Source of the DNA: an uncultured Vogesella sp.
GTDB lineage: Bacteria > Pseudomonadota > Gammaproteobacteria > Burkholderiales > Chromobacteriaceae
Direction of reading: 5' to 3'
DNA length: 30,695 bases
Assembly: GCA_946479405.1 (NCBI GenBank)
Contig: CAMLGD010000010.1
Coordinates: 1 to 30,695 of the forward strand
Both the position numbers and the translations under genes were made by a program. The notes under the pieces were generated by a model. The model searched no databases. It was not told the origin of the DNA and saw only the letters and a list, made by a program, of their open reading frames with translations. Shown here piece after piece: positions 7,810 through 15,525 of the stretch. The stretch's first letter is position 1; each line of letters opens with the position of its first letter.

Positions 7810-7867
7810 AACAAAAGCGCCGTCAGTACCCATGCCCATTTAATAGTAAACGCTTTTGTTTAAACAA
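7810..7867. promoter_or_regulatory. AT-rich divergent region with inverted repeat and palindrome
   Basis: AACAAAAGCG (7810-7819) is repeated in inverse as CGCTTTTGTT (7851-7860), 31 nt apart, and TTGTTTAAACAA (7856-7867) is a perfect 12-bp palindrome. They lie between the start of the AtaL-like gene and the gene at 8073. On the minus strand TTGTTT (7861-7856) and TATTAA (7839-7834) with a 16-bp spacer form a possible promoter that overlaps these repeats, so they may be operator sites. Confidence 0.4.
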
Positions 7868-7942
7868 GTTTCTAAGCAACATTAAATCGAATGGTTAATT
7901 TAATTTTGCTTATGTCATATTTATCAATATCTATAAATGCCA

Positions 7943-7969
7943 TTTACATTTACGTTGTTTGTGTAATAT
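7943..7969 (+). promoter_or_regulatory. Candidate promoter for the gene at 8073
   Basis: TTTACA (7943-7948) and TAATAT (7964-7969) have a short 15-bp spacer, inside a stretch (7861-7970) that is only about 24 percent G+C by count. Composition supports a promoter region; the exact elements are uncertain. This places about 95 nt of leader before ATG 8073. Confidence 0.35.
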
Positions 7970-8072
7970 GCCCACTGTGAGAGAATGCAGCTATTGCTTT
8001 GCTAGCCACCTCACGACAGTCCATGGCCGTCTGCAGGCAAAGCCCATAAGCAATCAGGGTTACCCTCAAGAA

Positions 8073-8948
8073 ATGACCAGCAAGAACCAATACCTGCAGC
8101 AGCCAGCTGTCGCCGAATTTGTCGGCCAGCTGGCCTGCTGGCTGGACGGCGAAAGTTTTGGCGAGCACCAGTTCAAGGTGCGCGACAAAATCCTGCCCGC
8201 CGACTACGACCGCGATTTCAACGCCAGCACCCTCGAAGAAGCGTTTCAACGCTTCTACTGGAACGGCCAGTATTTCGATGAAAGCCAGGCACTACTGGAC
8301 GACTATCGACTGCGCCTGCGTTCCGCCCTGCGCGACACGGACAGCCATGCCCTGCTGGCTGCCATCAACGACGTCCTGCTGTGGGGCTCCGGCGGCAAAG
8401 TCATCAAGCTCTACACCTACAACCGCGACTGGGCCACCGTGAACCACTCGCAGCTAGTGAATAAGCTAAGCCGTAGCCTGGACATCCTGCAGTCGGCCGA
8501 GCCGGATGCCACGCCGTTTGACGGCGAGCTGCGCATGAATGCCGGCTTTACCAAGGTGTACGCGCTGGCTGGCGACAACATCATGATGTACGACGGACGC
8601 ATTGGTGCCGCCATGGGCTTTCTGGTACGCCAATTCTGTGAAAGCCGCCGCATACTGCTACCCGAAGCCCTATGCTTCCCGTGGGCCCCCGGCGCCTCCA
8701 CCATGAACCGCAACCCCAGTACCGACATGCTGCACTTCAAACAGCTGGCCAATCGCAGCCGTTTTCACGCCGAATGGAAGATCCAGGCCAGCTGGGTTGC
8801 CTGCGAAGCACTGCAAAGGGCTGGCGCAGCCTGGTGTAGCGGCCCGAACGCGCTGCGCCACTTTGAAGCCGCACTGTTCATGCTGGGTTACGAAATCCCG
8901 ATGGCACGGCGCAAGGTCAACAAGCAACGCCCGGCTCTGGGGCTGTAA
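8073..8948 (+). CDS. Conserved-looking protein of unknown function
   Basis: 291 residues, not recognised. No signal peptide or membrane segment is visible, so it is probably cytoplasmic. Noticeable parts are an N-terminal FVGQLACWLDGESFGEHQF, a central GSGGKVIKLYTYNRDW, then LRMNAGFTKVYALAGDNIMM followed by YDGRIGAAMGFLVRQF, and a C-terminus rich in Arg and Trp (FHAEWKIQASWVACEAL). Gly/Tyr/Asp/Arg clusters of this kind look like conserved functional patches, but I cannot tie them to a family. The frame is open from 7959, but ATG 8073 is preferred: it follows an AAGAA purine tract and begins a normal hydrophilic N-terminus. It is monocistronic, with an AT-rich leader and its own terminator. 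Confidence 0.7.
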   Translation: MTSKNQYLQQPAVAEFVGQLACWLDGESFGEHQFKVRDKILPADYDRDFNASTLEEAFQRFYWNGQYFDESQALLDDYRLRLRSALRDTDSHALLAAINDVLLWGSGGKVIKLYTYNRDWATVNHSQLVNKLSRSLDILQSAEPDATPFDGELRMNAGFTKVYALAGDNIMMYDGRIGAAMGFLVRQFCESRRILLPEALCFPWAPGASTMNRNPSTDMLHFKQLANRSRFHAEWKIQASWVACEALQRAGAAWCSGPNALRHFEAALFMLGYEIPMARRKVNKQRPALGL

Positions 8949-8962
8949 CAGCCTCACGCCTC

Positions 8963-8987
8963 AACACCCCGTACCGCGGGGTGTTTT
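8963..8987 (+). terminator. Rho-independent terminator after the unknown gene
   Basis: AACACCCCG (8963-8971), 5-nt loop, CGGGGTGTT (8977-8985), running into four T. It lies 14 nt after the stop at 8948, and its 3' edge touches the stop of the convergent SufR-like gene. Confidence 0.85.
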
Positions 8988-9604
8988 CAATCGTGCAGCA
9001 CCCGGATGCGGTAAATGCAGCGCTGCCCACCAGACAGCAGATGCTCACTGCGTTCCACCTCCGCCACCCCTGCGAACAAGCGACGAAACTGCTGCAACTC
9101 GGCGCGACAGAAACCCTGACAGCGGCTGGCAGCGGTACAGATCGGGCAATGATGCTCCAGCAGCAACCAATCAGCGCCATCCTGCTGCACTTGCGCCATA
9201 TAGCCCTCTGCGGTACGCAACTCCGCCAGCTGCCGCAGTCGCGCCCCAGGCTCCAGTGCTGTCAGCGCTTGCCGATAGCGCAGCTCAGCCTCCTGCGTGC
9301 GGGCAGCAATCAGCGCCTCCAGTCCGGCGGAGCCCAGCTGCTCGTCCAGTAGCTGCAGCAGCTGCACGCTCAGCTCGTTGTGCCGGTCTGGAAAACAGGC
9401 GTGACCTGCGGCAGTAAGGCGCCAGTATTGCGCCGGTCGTCCGACACTCTCGCGCCGCAGCTCGCAAGCCACCAGCCCCTCGGCTTGCAGCTGTTGCAAC
9501 TGCTTGCGCACTCCCATCCCGCTCAGGCCGCTCTCCGCGGCCAGTTGCTGTACCGTCTGGGCGCCCGCAGTCTTGAGGCGATGCAACATGCCGTCGCTTG
9601 CCAT
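8987..9604 (-). CDS. SufR-like HTH regulator with C-terminal Cys cluster
   Basis: 205 residues. A winged HTH covers about 6-65 (TVQQLAAESGLSGMGVRKQL then EGLVACELRRESVGRPAQYW). The C-terminal half has HHCPICTAASRCQGFC with Cys153, 156, 162 and 166, plus Cys196 in GGQRCIYRI. This matches the COG2345/SufR group, in which cysteines bind an Fe-S cluster and sense redox or iron state. The spacing here (C-x2-C-x5-C-x3-C) is tight and could also bind zinc. ATG 9604 shares one base with the MFS stop codon (TGATG), so the two genes are translationally coupled and the regulator probably controls the transporter operon. The sensed signal is inferred only from the cysteines. Confidence 0.8.
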   Translation of the reverse strand: MASDGMLHRLKTAGAQTVQQLAAESGLSGMGVRKQLQQLQAEGLVACELRRESVGRPAQYWRLTAAGHACFPDRHNELSVQLLQLLDEQLGSAGLEALIAARTQEAELRYRQALTALEPGARLRQLAELRTAEGYMAQVQQDGADWLLLEHHCPICTAASRCQGFCRAELQQFRRLFAGVAEVERSEHLLSGGQRCIYRIRVLHD

Positions 9605-10851
9605 CAGGATGTCTGCTTCACGGTATGTGGCATGGCGGCCAACTTGCCCAGCTGCCATACCGCCAGCAGGCACATGCCGCCACCCAGGGCGATGGTCAGC
9701 CGCGTATCCAGCAAGGTCAGCCCGCCCCCCAGCAGGGCCACTAACACATTGCTGATGCAAAATACGGTAGATAGCAACCCCATCACCGCGCCCTGGCCAT
9801 GATGGGCAAACTGTTCGGCACACCAGGCCGGTAACAAGGCGTTGTAGATTGCCAGTGGCAAGCCTAGCGCCATCACCAGCAGCATGCCGGGCATGGCTGG
9901 CAACCCGGCCAGCAGCAGCAGGCCGAGCGCGACAATCAACGCATTGCGGCGGGCCAGCAGCAGCGGCTCACCACCGTGGCCGCGCTTGCCCAGCAAGGCG
10001 CTGGACAGTGTCATCAGCAGACACAAACCGGCCGTCACCCAGGCGATGCCGGTGCTATCCAGGTGGGCGAACTCCACCAGCCACAGCGGATAGAACTCGT
10101 AGAAGGCATTGACGCCGAGTGCAAACAGCAGCTGCATCCAGAACAGTGCGGCCAACAGTTTGTCTTGCCGCAACAGGCTGAAGGCGTGCTGCTTGCGCAC
10201 CACCGCCAGCAGTGACAAGCCTTGCAGCCCGCCGGCCTCGCCGGTTTCCGGCAGCACCCACAGCAGGATGGCCAGACAGGGCAGCAAGGCAAATGCACCG
10301 ATCAGAAACGGCACCGGCTCACCCAGCGGCAGGGTAAAACCGCCGATCATCGGCCCCACCAGCCAGCCCATGTACAACACCGCGTTGAGGATGGCGAAAC
10401 TGCGGGCGCGGTCCAGCTGCGGATGCAGATCCGCCACGATGGCACGCGCCACCGCCACATTGCCCTCGGTCACTCCGGTAAGAAAACGCGCAAACACAAA
10501 CAGCAGGTACCAGCGCATATCCAGCGCCCAGGCGGTCAGCAAGTAGCCCAGCAGGGTCAGTGTCAGCGTGGTCAGCAGAATGCGGCGCCGACCAAGGCTG
10601 TCCGACAGCGTGCCGATGAAGGTGCTGCCCAGCAGGATGCCCAGCGGGTTGGCCGCCAGCGCCAGCCCCAACAGGAGTTTGGGCGGCAGGCTGGCAAAGT
10701 GATTGAAGGCATCCGCCGGCGCATCCACAAAGATGGGCGCCAGAATCGGGTAAGGCATGGCGACGCCAGCAGTGCTCATCAGCGCCACCAGGCAGACGGC
10801 CAGCAGAATCAGTTTCGGGTGAGCAGCAGTCACGTCGTGGGCATCATTCAT
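9604..10851 (-). CDS. MFS transporter
   Basis: 415 residues with about 12 hydrophobic segments. A motif A-like loop, GTLSDSLGRRRILL, follows TM2, and ARFLTGVTEGNVAVARAIVA forms TM4 with the adjoining loop, as in drug/H+ antiporters of the TetA/Bmr type. A charged loop (VVRKQHAFSLLRQDKLLAAL) separates the two six-helix halves. Substrate is unknown; efflux is the likeliest role. The start ATG 10851 has no good ribosome site. It is the first gene of a two-gene unit with the SufR-like regulator, and more than 300 nt of upstream sequence separates it from dgt. Confidence 0.85.
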   Translation of the reverse strand: MNDAHDVTAAHPKLILLAVCLVALMSTAGVAMPYPILAPIFVDAPADAFNHFASLPPKLLLGLALAANPLGILLGSTFIGTLSDSLGRRRILLTTLTLTLLGYLLTAWALDMRWYLLFVFARFLTGVTEGNVAVARAIVADLHPQLDRARSFAILNAVLYMGWLVGPMIGGFTLPLGEPVPFLIGAFALLPCLAILLWVLPETGEAGGLQGLSLLAVVRKQHAFSLLRQDKLLAALFWMQLLFALGVNAFYEFYPLWLVEFAHLDSTGIAWVTAGLCLLMTLSSALLGKRGHGGEPLLLARRNALIVALGLLLLAGLPAMPGMLLVMALGLPLAIYNALLPAWCAEQFAHHGQGAVMGLLSTVFCISNVLVALLGGGLTLLDTRLTIALGGGMCLLAVWQLGKLAAMPHTVKQTS

Positions 10852-11171
10852 TCAATGGGTTACACGGCAGGCACGAGGGCAAAGTCACCTGCCGCGGCAA
10901 AAAGCGGCAAATCGTCGCGGGTCAGCAAGCGGCGACCACGCATCCGGAGCACAGACTACGACCGGCGGCTTACCGCTTTCTGCCGATCGAGAAGTCTTAG
11001 CGCGCCACCCGGCAGATCGCCAGTCGAAAGATGGCGGGCGGTTCGTATTATCGGCATCGGCAGTCACGGCGGCAGCTGTTCTAGCGGACATAACCCCCAG
11101 GACTGCAAATCGACGGCTGGTAGATGTCAGCACAGCTGTACACATGCATTGCCCGCCAGTATACGCCGCAT
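10852..11171. other. Intergenic gap without a supportable gene
   Basis: About 320 nt between the MFS start and the dgt promoter. A 97-codon minus-strand frame (11178-10885) is open, but its product is a low-complexity Ala/Arg/Ser run with no domain. I see no tRNA, convincing hairpin or repeat. It may hold the MFS promoter or a degraded gene. Confidence 0.5.
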
Positions 11172-11200
11172 TTGTCATATATAAACTTTTAGTTTACAAA
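11172..11200 (+). promoter_or_regulatory. dgt promoter with inverted repeat in the spacer
   Basis: TTGTCA (11172-11177), 17-bp spacer, TACAAA (11195-11200): a good sigma70 match giving a start near 11207. The spacer carries TAAACT-TTT-AGTTTA (11182-11196), a 6-bp inverted repeat that reaches into the -10 box, an ideal position for a repressor. Confidence 0.55.
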
Positions 11201-11263
11201 TTGCACTGCAGCCCCGGCTATGTTTCTGGCATCATGCAGGCAAACCTTCACCGGAACACCGCC

Positions 11264-12628
11264 ATGAGCGCCAGCCGCATGCAATGGGAACAACTACTGT
11301 CCACCCGCCGCTTCAAAGTCCGCGATGGCGTGATCTGCGAAACCCACACCCCGGCCACACTGGAAGGCGCGGCCGGCCTGCGCAGCGACTTTCACATCGA
11401 CCACGATCGCGTGGTGTTTTCCAGCGCCTTCCGCCGTCTGGGCCGCAAGACTCAGGTGCATCCGCTGGCGCCCAATGACCACACCCACAACCGCCTCACC
11501 CACAGCGTGGAAGTCGCCAGCGTTGGCCGCAGCCTGGGCAACCGCGTCGGCGCCATGCTGCAAGCGGCCGGCAGCCTGCCGGTCGGTTACACGCCTTTCG
11601 ATATCGGCGGTGCGGTACAGGTCGCCTGCCTGGCCCACGACATCGGCAACCCGCCGTTCGGCCACACCGGAGAAGACGCGCTGCGCGAATGGTTCCGCGC
11701 CCCGGCCCACGGCCAATGGCTGCAGGGGCTGAGTGCGGCCGAGCAACAGGACATCCAGACCTACGAAGGCAATGCCCACGGTCTGCGCATGGTGTCCACG
11801 CTGGAGATGTATCGCGGCGAGGGCGGCATGCGCCTGACCTCGGCCGCACTAGGCGCGCTGATCAAGTACCCGTGGACCTCAGACGCACAACCGGCACAGG
11901 CCCGCGGCAAGTTCAACCTGTACCGCACCGAGCTGCCCTATTTTGAATGTGTGGCGGCCGAACTCGGGCTGATCCGCAAAGGCGAACACGAGTGGGCGCG
12001 CCATCCGCTGTCTTACCTGATGGAGGCGGCCGACGACATCTGCTACGCCATCCTGGACCTGGAAGACGCGGTGGAAATCGGCATCCTCGACGTGCATGAG
12101 TTCGAAGCCCTGTTCAGCCACTTCGGCGAGATGGAGCGAGTGTGGCACACCCAGGACATCACGCAGAAATGCGCGATGCTGCGTGGCATTGCCGTTGGCC
12201 GCTGCGTGGCGGAGGTGGCCGAAAAATTCATGCTGCACCAGGACACCCTGCTGACCGGCCGCTTCCCCGGCAAGGACTTGATCGACGTCTGCGCGCAGGA
12301 CATCAAACGCACACTGCTGGATGCCAAGGCGCTGGCCAGCCAGAAGGTCTACCGCCACCGCACCAAGCTGGTGACCGAGCTGGCCTCCTACCCCTGCATC
12401 GGCACGGTGCTGGATATCGTGGTGCCGGCGGTATACACCCAGGTAACACAAGGGCCGCAGGCGCTGGGCGCCCGCCAGGCACTGGCGCTTGGCTTGCTGC
12501 CGGCGGTGCCGTCACACGGCAGCAGCCTGTACCTGGCCTACATGGCCGTGCTGGACTACATCGGCGGCATGACCGACAACTATGCGGCCAACCTGGCGCG
12601 CGAAATCTCTGGCGTCGGCATTCTGTAA
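11264..12628 (+). CDS. dgt: Deoxyguanosine triphosphate triphosphohydrolase (dGTPase)
   Basis: 454 residues. An HD-domain dNTPase that splits dGTP (or other dNTPs) into deoxynucleoside and tripolyphosphate, trimming the dNTP pool. The early SSAFRRLGRKTQVHPL and NDHTHNRLTHSVEVA are the classic Dgt signature. The HD metal ligands are His80, His125-Asp126 in CLAHDIGNPPFGHTGE, and the Asp of MEAADDICYAI. Length is in the family range, with no truncation. ATG 11264 is chosen; an in-frame ATG at 11234 would add ten residues (MQANLHRNTA) and cannot be excluded. It stands alone after a promoter at 11172, with a weak GC-rich hairpin (12634-12663) after the stop. Confidence 0.95.
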   Translation: MSASRMQWEQLLSTRRFKVRDGVICETHTPATLEGAAGLRSDFHIDHDRVVFSSAFRRLGRKTQVHPLAPNDHTHNRLTHSVEVASVGRSLGNRVGAMLQAAGSLPVGYTPFDIGGAVQVACLAHDIGNPPFGHTGEDALREWFRAPAHGQWLQGLSAAEQQDIQTYEGNAHGLRMVSTLEMYRGEGGMRLTSAALGALIKYPWTSDAQPAQARGKFNLYRTELPYFECVAAELGLIRKGEHEWARHPLSYLMEAADDICYAILDLEDAVEIGILDVHEFEALFSHFGEMERVWHTQDITQKCAMLRGIAVGRCVAEVAEKFMLHQDTLLTGRFPGKDLIDVCAQDIKRTLLDAKALASQKVYRHRTKLVTELASYPCIGTVLDIVVPAVYTQVTQGPQALGARQALALGLLPAVPSHGSSLYLAYMAVLDYIGGMTDNYAANLAREISGVGIL

Positions 12629-12765
12629 CCTCCGCTGCGGCCGGCCTGACGTTGGCCGGCAGCAGAACAAAGCGTTCTTCTCATCGCCGGCAAACCACGG
12701 GTAAACCCTTGCTGCAAGGTTGGCCGCAGGCGGCACAATGGCGGCACCCACCACTCGAGTCCCCC

Positions 12766-13638
12766 ATGTTCCAACGCATTCTCACCATCATCCTGCCGGT
12801 ACTGGTCATCGTGCTGATTGGCTGGCTGTACGCTCGCCATGCCCGCCCGGACATGCGCGCCACCAACAAGCTCAACATGGATGTCTGCGTGCCGCTGCTG
12901 GTGTTTTCGGCATTGGCAGCCAAGGATTTCCATCTGGCAGCACAGTGGAAACTGATGCCGGCGGCACTACTGGTGGTGCTGATCTCCGGCCTACTGAGCT
13001 GGCCAGTTGCCAGACTGGCCGGCATCAGTCCACGCACCCTGCTGCCGCCGGTGATGTTTAACAATTGCGGCAATATGGGCCTACCCTTGGCACTACTGGC
13101 GTTTGGTCGCGAGGGTTTCAATGCCTTTGTGGTGCTGTTTGTAGTCTCCAATCTGCTGCACTTCACCTTGGGCGCTTTCATTTTCAGCCGACACACCAGC
13201 CTGCGCAGCCTCGGCAAGAACCCTATCGTGCTGGCAACGGCGTTGGGGATGCTGTTCGGTCTGGCCGGCTGGCACCTGCCGGACTGGCTGATGGGCGGAC
13301 TCAAACTGCTAGGCGAAATCACCATCCCGTTGATGCTGTTTGCGCTGGGCGTGCGCATGCTGGATACCAGCTTCAAGGGCTGGCATATCGGCCTGCTGGG
13401 CGCGGTGTTGTGCCCGCTGACCGGTTTGGCCGCCGCCGCCATTGCCGTACCGCTACTACAACTGGATGCCAACCAGGCCGCGCTGGTGATCCTGTTTGGC
13501 GCCCTGCCGCCAGCGGTGTTGAACTTCCTGATGGCAGAGCTGTACCAACAGGAGGCCGATCGCATGGCATCCATCGTGCTGATCGGTAACCTGCTGAGCC
13601 TACTGTTCGTCCCCCTTGGGCTGGCTTTTGCGCTGTAG
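12766..13638 (+). CDS. AEC (auxin efflux carrier) family permease
   Basis: 290 residues, almost wholly hydrophobic, with about ten membrane segments in two five-helix halves. NMDVCVPLLVFSAL and VMFNNCGNMGLPLALLAFG are typical of the AEC family, whose first half carries an Asn/Pro-rich crossover. Bacterial members export or import malate, malonate or other carboxylates or amino acids; the substrate here is unknown. The start ATG 12766 lies after a copy of the GTTGGCCGCA repeat and has no obvious Shine-Dalgarno. It is 77 nt ahead of the histidine phosphatase on the same strand and may share its transcript. Confidence 0.88.
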   Translation: MFQRILTIILPVLVIVLIGWLYARHARPDMRATNKLNMDVCVPLLVFSALAAKDFHLAAQWKLMPAALLVVLISGLLSWPVARLAGISPRTLLPPVMFNNCGNMGLPLALLAFGREGFNAFVVLFVVSNLLHFTLGAFIFSRHTSLRSLGKNPIVLATALGMLFGLAGWHLPDWLMGGLKLLGEITIPLMLFALGVRMLDTSFKGWHIGLLGAVLCPLTGLAAAAIAVPLLQLDANQAALVILFGALPPAVLNFLMAELYQQEADRMASIVLIGNLLSLLFVPLGLAFAL

Positions 13639-13715
13639 GCCAAGGCAGGCTACAGTCTGTACTGCACTGCGGCGACCCGTTCGCCGCTTTTTCATCTGTC
13701 GCCTTCGGAGGCCGC

Positions 13716-14354
13716 GTGACCCAATTGACCCGCTTCTGCCTGGTACGCCACGGTGAAACCGCCTGGAATGCCGAACGCCGTCTGCAAGGCCAGACCGACA
13801 TCCCGCTGAATACCCAGGGCGAAGAACAAGCCAGCCATCTGGCGCAAGCCCTGCAACGGCGCGGCCAACGTTTCGATGCGCTGTATAGCAGCGATCTGGC
13901 ACGCGCTCACTGCACCGCCCTGCCGGTGGCCGCCGCGCTGGCACTGGACCTCACCCTGCTGCCGGACCTGCGCGAACGCCACTTTGGCGCCTTGCAGGGC
14001 GTTACCCTGCACACCGGTGCCAGCGAACAACCGGCCGCGTGGCAAGCCTATGCCAGCCGCGATGTCGAACACGACTTGGATGGCGGAGAAAGTCTGAACC
14101 TGTTCGCCCAGCGAGTGCGCACGGCGCTGGAGCGCCTTGCCGCCGACCACCACGGCGAAACAGTGCTGCTGGTAAGCCACGGCGGCGTACTGGACGTCAT
14201 CTACCGCATCGCCTGCGGCCAACCTTTGCACGAGCAGCGCCGGGTGCCCATCCCCAATGCCGCCCTTAACTGGCTTACGTTCGATGGCCAGCGCTGGCAG
14301 GTAGAACGCTGGGCCGACGAGTCGCATCTGGCGCAATCGCTGGACGAGCTGTAA
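13716..14354 (+). CDS. Histidine phosphatase (phosphoglycerate mutase-like) family protein
   Basis: 212 residues starting at GTG with GGAG about 8 nt upstream, which decides the start. The motif [12 protein letters not shown] (Arg11-His12-Gly13) is the phosphohistidine loop. [19 protein letters not shown] and [11 protein letters not shown] (second catalytic His) complete the active site of this branch of the superfamily. Similar proteins are GpmB-like or alpha-ribazole phosphatase-like acid phosphatases acting on small phosphorylated metabolites. No cobalamin gene is near, so a CobC role is not supported. It is followed by msrB 49 nt downstream, probably in one unit. Confidence 0.9.
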   Translation: MTQLTRFCLVRHGETAWNAERRLQGQTDIPLNTQGEEQASHLAQALQRRGQRFDALYSSDLARAHCTALPVAAALALDLTLLPDLRERHFGALQGVTLHTGASEQPAAWQAYASRDVEHDLDGGESLNLFAQRVRTALERLAADHHGETVLLVSHGGVLDVIYRIACGQPLHEQRRVPIPNAALNWLTFDGQRWQVERWADESHLAQSLDEL

Positions 14355-14403
14355 GCAAGCGCGTGCCCGTTCGACTGATCTCCTCCCGCCCCAGGAAACC
14401 ATC

Positions 14404-14811
14404 ATGAACAGCAAAATCTTCAAGACCCCGCAGCAATGGCGCGAGCAACTCACTCCGGAGCAATTCCACGTTACCCGCGAAGCCGGCACCGAACGTCCAT
14501 TCAGCGGCGAACACTACTTTCACCAGCGTCGCGGGCGTTATCACTGCATTTGCTGCGATGCATTGCTGTTTAGCTCCAGCAGCAAGTTCGACGCCGGCTG
14601 CGGCTGGCCCAGCTTCTGGGAAGAGGCCGTGCCCGGCAGCATCACCCGCCTGCGCGACAACAGCCATGGCATGATCCGCACCGAGGTGCGCTGCGCCCAG
14701 TGTGACGCGCACCTCGGCCACGTGTTCGAGGATGGCCCGCCACCCAGTGGCGAACGCTATTGCATCAACTCCGTGGCGTTGCACTTTGTCGAAGATTTGT
14801 CGCCGGAATAA
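14404..14811 (+). CDS. msrB: Peptide methionine-(R)-S-oxide reductase
   Basis: 135 residues, a full-length stand-alone MsrB that repairs the R isomer of methionine sulfoxide in proteins. Zinc ligands are Cys48 and Cys51 (YHCICC) and Cys97 and Cys100 (CAQC). [10 protein letters not shown] and [11 protein letters not shown] are core motifs, and the catalytic Cys120 lies in [10 protein letters not shown] clear AGGAAA ribosome site precedes ATG 14404. It is probably cytoplasmic, as no signal peptide is present. Likely co-transcribed with the upstream histidine phosphatase, with termination at 14953-14978, 140 nt after the stop. Confidence 0.97.
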   Translation: MNSKIFKTPQQWREQLTPEQFHVTREAGTERPFSGEHYFHQRRGRYHCICCDALLFSSSSKFDAGCGWPSFWEEAVPGSITRLRDNSHGMIRTEVRCAQCDAHLGHVFEDGPPPSGERYCINSVALHFVEDLSPE

Positions 14812-14952
14812 ACGCGGCACACAACCCGGCATTACGCCGACAACATGACAATGCTGTTGCATGGAACAACACGGAAGTCAGCCGGCACAAGCGGGCGGCA
14901 ACAACGGCACCACCATACCTGATTGCAACATCCAGCCATCACCCGCGCCAGC

Positions 14953-14978
14953 AGGCGCCTCGCACGAGGCGCCTTTTT
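14953..14978 (+). terminator. Rho-independent terminator
   Basis: AGGCGCCTC (14953-14961), loop GCAC, GAGGCGCCT (14966-14974), then a T run to 14978. It separates msrB from the umuDC promoter; no gene is seen between 14812 and 15105. Confidence 0.85.
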
Positions 14979-15049
14979 GCTGCCTGCCGCGGCAGCGCCG
15001 CATGCTGCAGCACCAGTTTTCACATCACAAACACTACGACAGCAACACC

Positions 15050-15100
15050 TTGAGACAGCACGATTTTTCTGCTATTTTGATTTTGTACATTATCAATACA
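15050..15100 (+). promoter_or_regulatory. umuDC promoter and downstream TGTA-N9-TACA element
   Basis: TTGAGA (15050-15055), 17-bp spacer, TATTTT (15073-15078): a good sigma70 promoter with a start near 15085. Overlapping the start is TGTA (15084-15087) mirrored by TACA (15097-15100) across 9 nt. No canonical CTGT-N8-ACAG LexA box is present, so if the operon is SOS-controlled the operator differs from that of E. coli. Confidence 0.5.
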
Positions 15101-15105
15101 GCCTT

Positions 15106-15525
15106 ATGAAACTCGCGCTCCTCTCCCGCCCAGCCCTGGCTGGCTTTCCATCGCCGGCGGCGGATTTACCCACCGACGAGCTGGATCTCAACACCCTGCT
15201 CTGCCCGGACCGCATGGCCACCTTCTTCTTGCGCGCCCGCGGCGATGCGCTGGTCGACAACGGCATACTGGATGGCGATCTACTGATTCTCAACAAGGGA
15301 CTCACACCGCAACACGGCGACCTGGTGGTGTACTGGGAGGAAAGCGGCTTTGTCGTCCGCAAGCTCAGCCGCGTAAACGGACAATGGTGGCTGGGACATC
15401 GCGATGCCCAGCGCCGCTGGCGGGAACAGCCGCCACCCGCACATTTTGATGCGTTGCTGTGGGGTGTCATCGTGGGTATAGCTCGGCAATTGCATCGCCA
15501 CACGGCAGCCGCCCATGCCCACTGA
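15106..15525 (+). CDS. umuD: UmuD-like polymerase V accessory protein lacking the catalytic dyad
   Basis: 139 residues. UmuD is cleaved after RecA contact to UmuD', which joins UmuC as DNA polymerase V. The N-terminus AGFPSPAAD aligns without gaps to E. coli CGFPSPAAD (offset 12), giving an Ala12-Gly13 scissile bond. At the same offset, E. coli Ser60 corresponds to Ala48 (ARGDALVDNG instead of SGDSMIDGG; codon GCG at 15247), and Lys97 corresponds to Arg85 (FVVRKL instead of FTVKKL). Both peptidase residues are therefore replaced while the rest of the fold (GDLLILN, HGDLVVYW, LWGVIVGI) is intact. Self-cleavage should be impossible. The N-terminal arm is about 12 residues shorter than in E. coli. 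It overlaps umuC by 11 nt. Confidence 0.88.
   Translation: MKLALLSRPALAGFPSPAADLPTDELDLNTLLCPDRMATFFLRARGDALVDNGILDGDLLILNKGLTPQHGDLVVYWEESGFVVRKLSRVNGQWWLGHRDAQRRWREQPPPAHFDALLWGVIVGIARQLHRHTAAAHAH

Noticed and set aside
10885..11178. A 97-codon minus-strand frame in the MFS-dgt gap, with an ATG start
   Set aside because: No ribosome site and low-complexity composition; it also overlaps the dgt promoter.
12634..12663. A terminator after dgt
   Set aside because: The GC-rich stem needs a 3-nt bulge and has no T tail; too weak to list as a feature.
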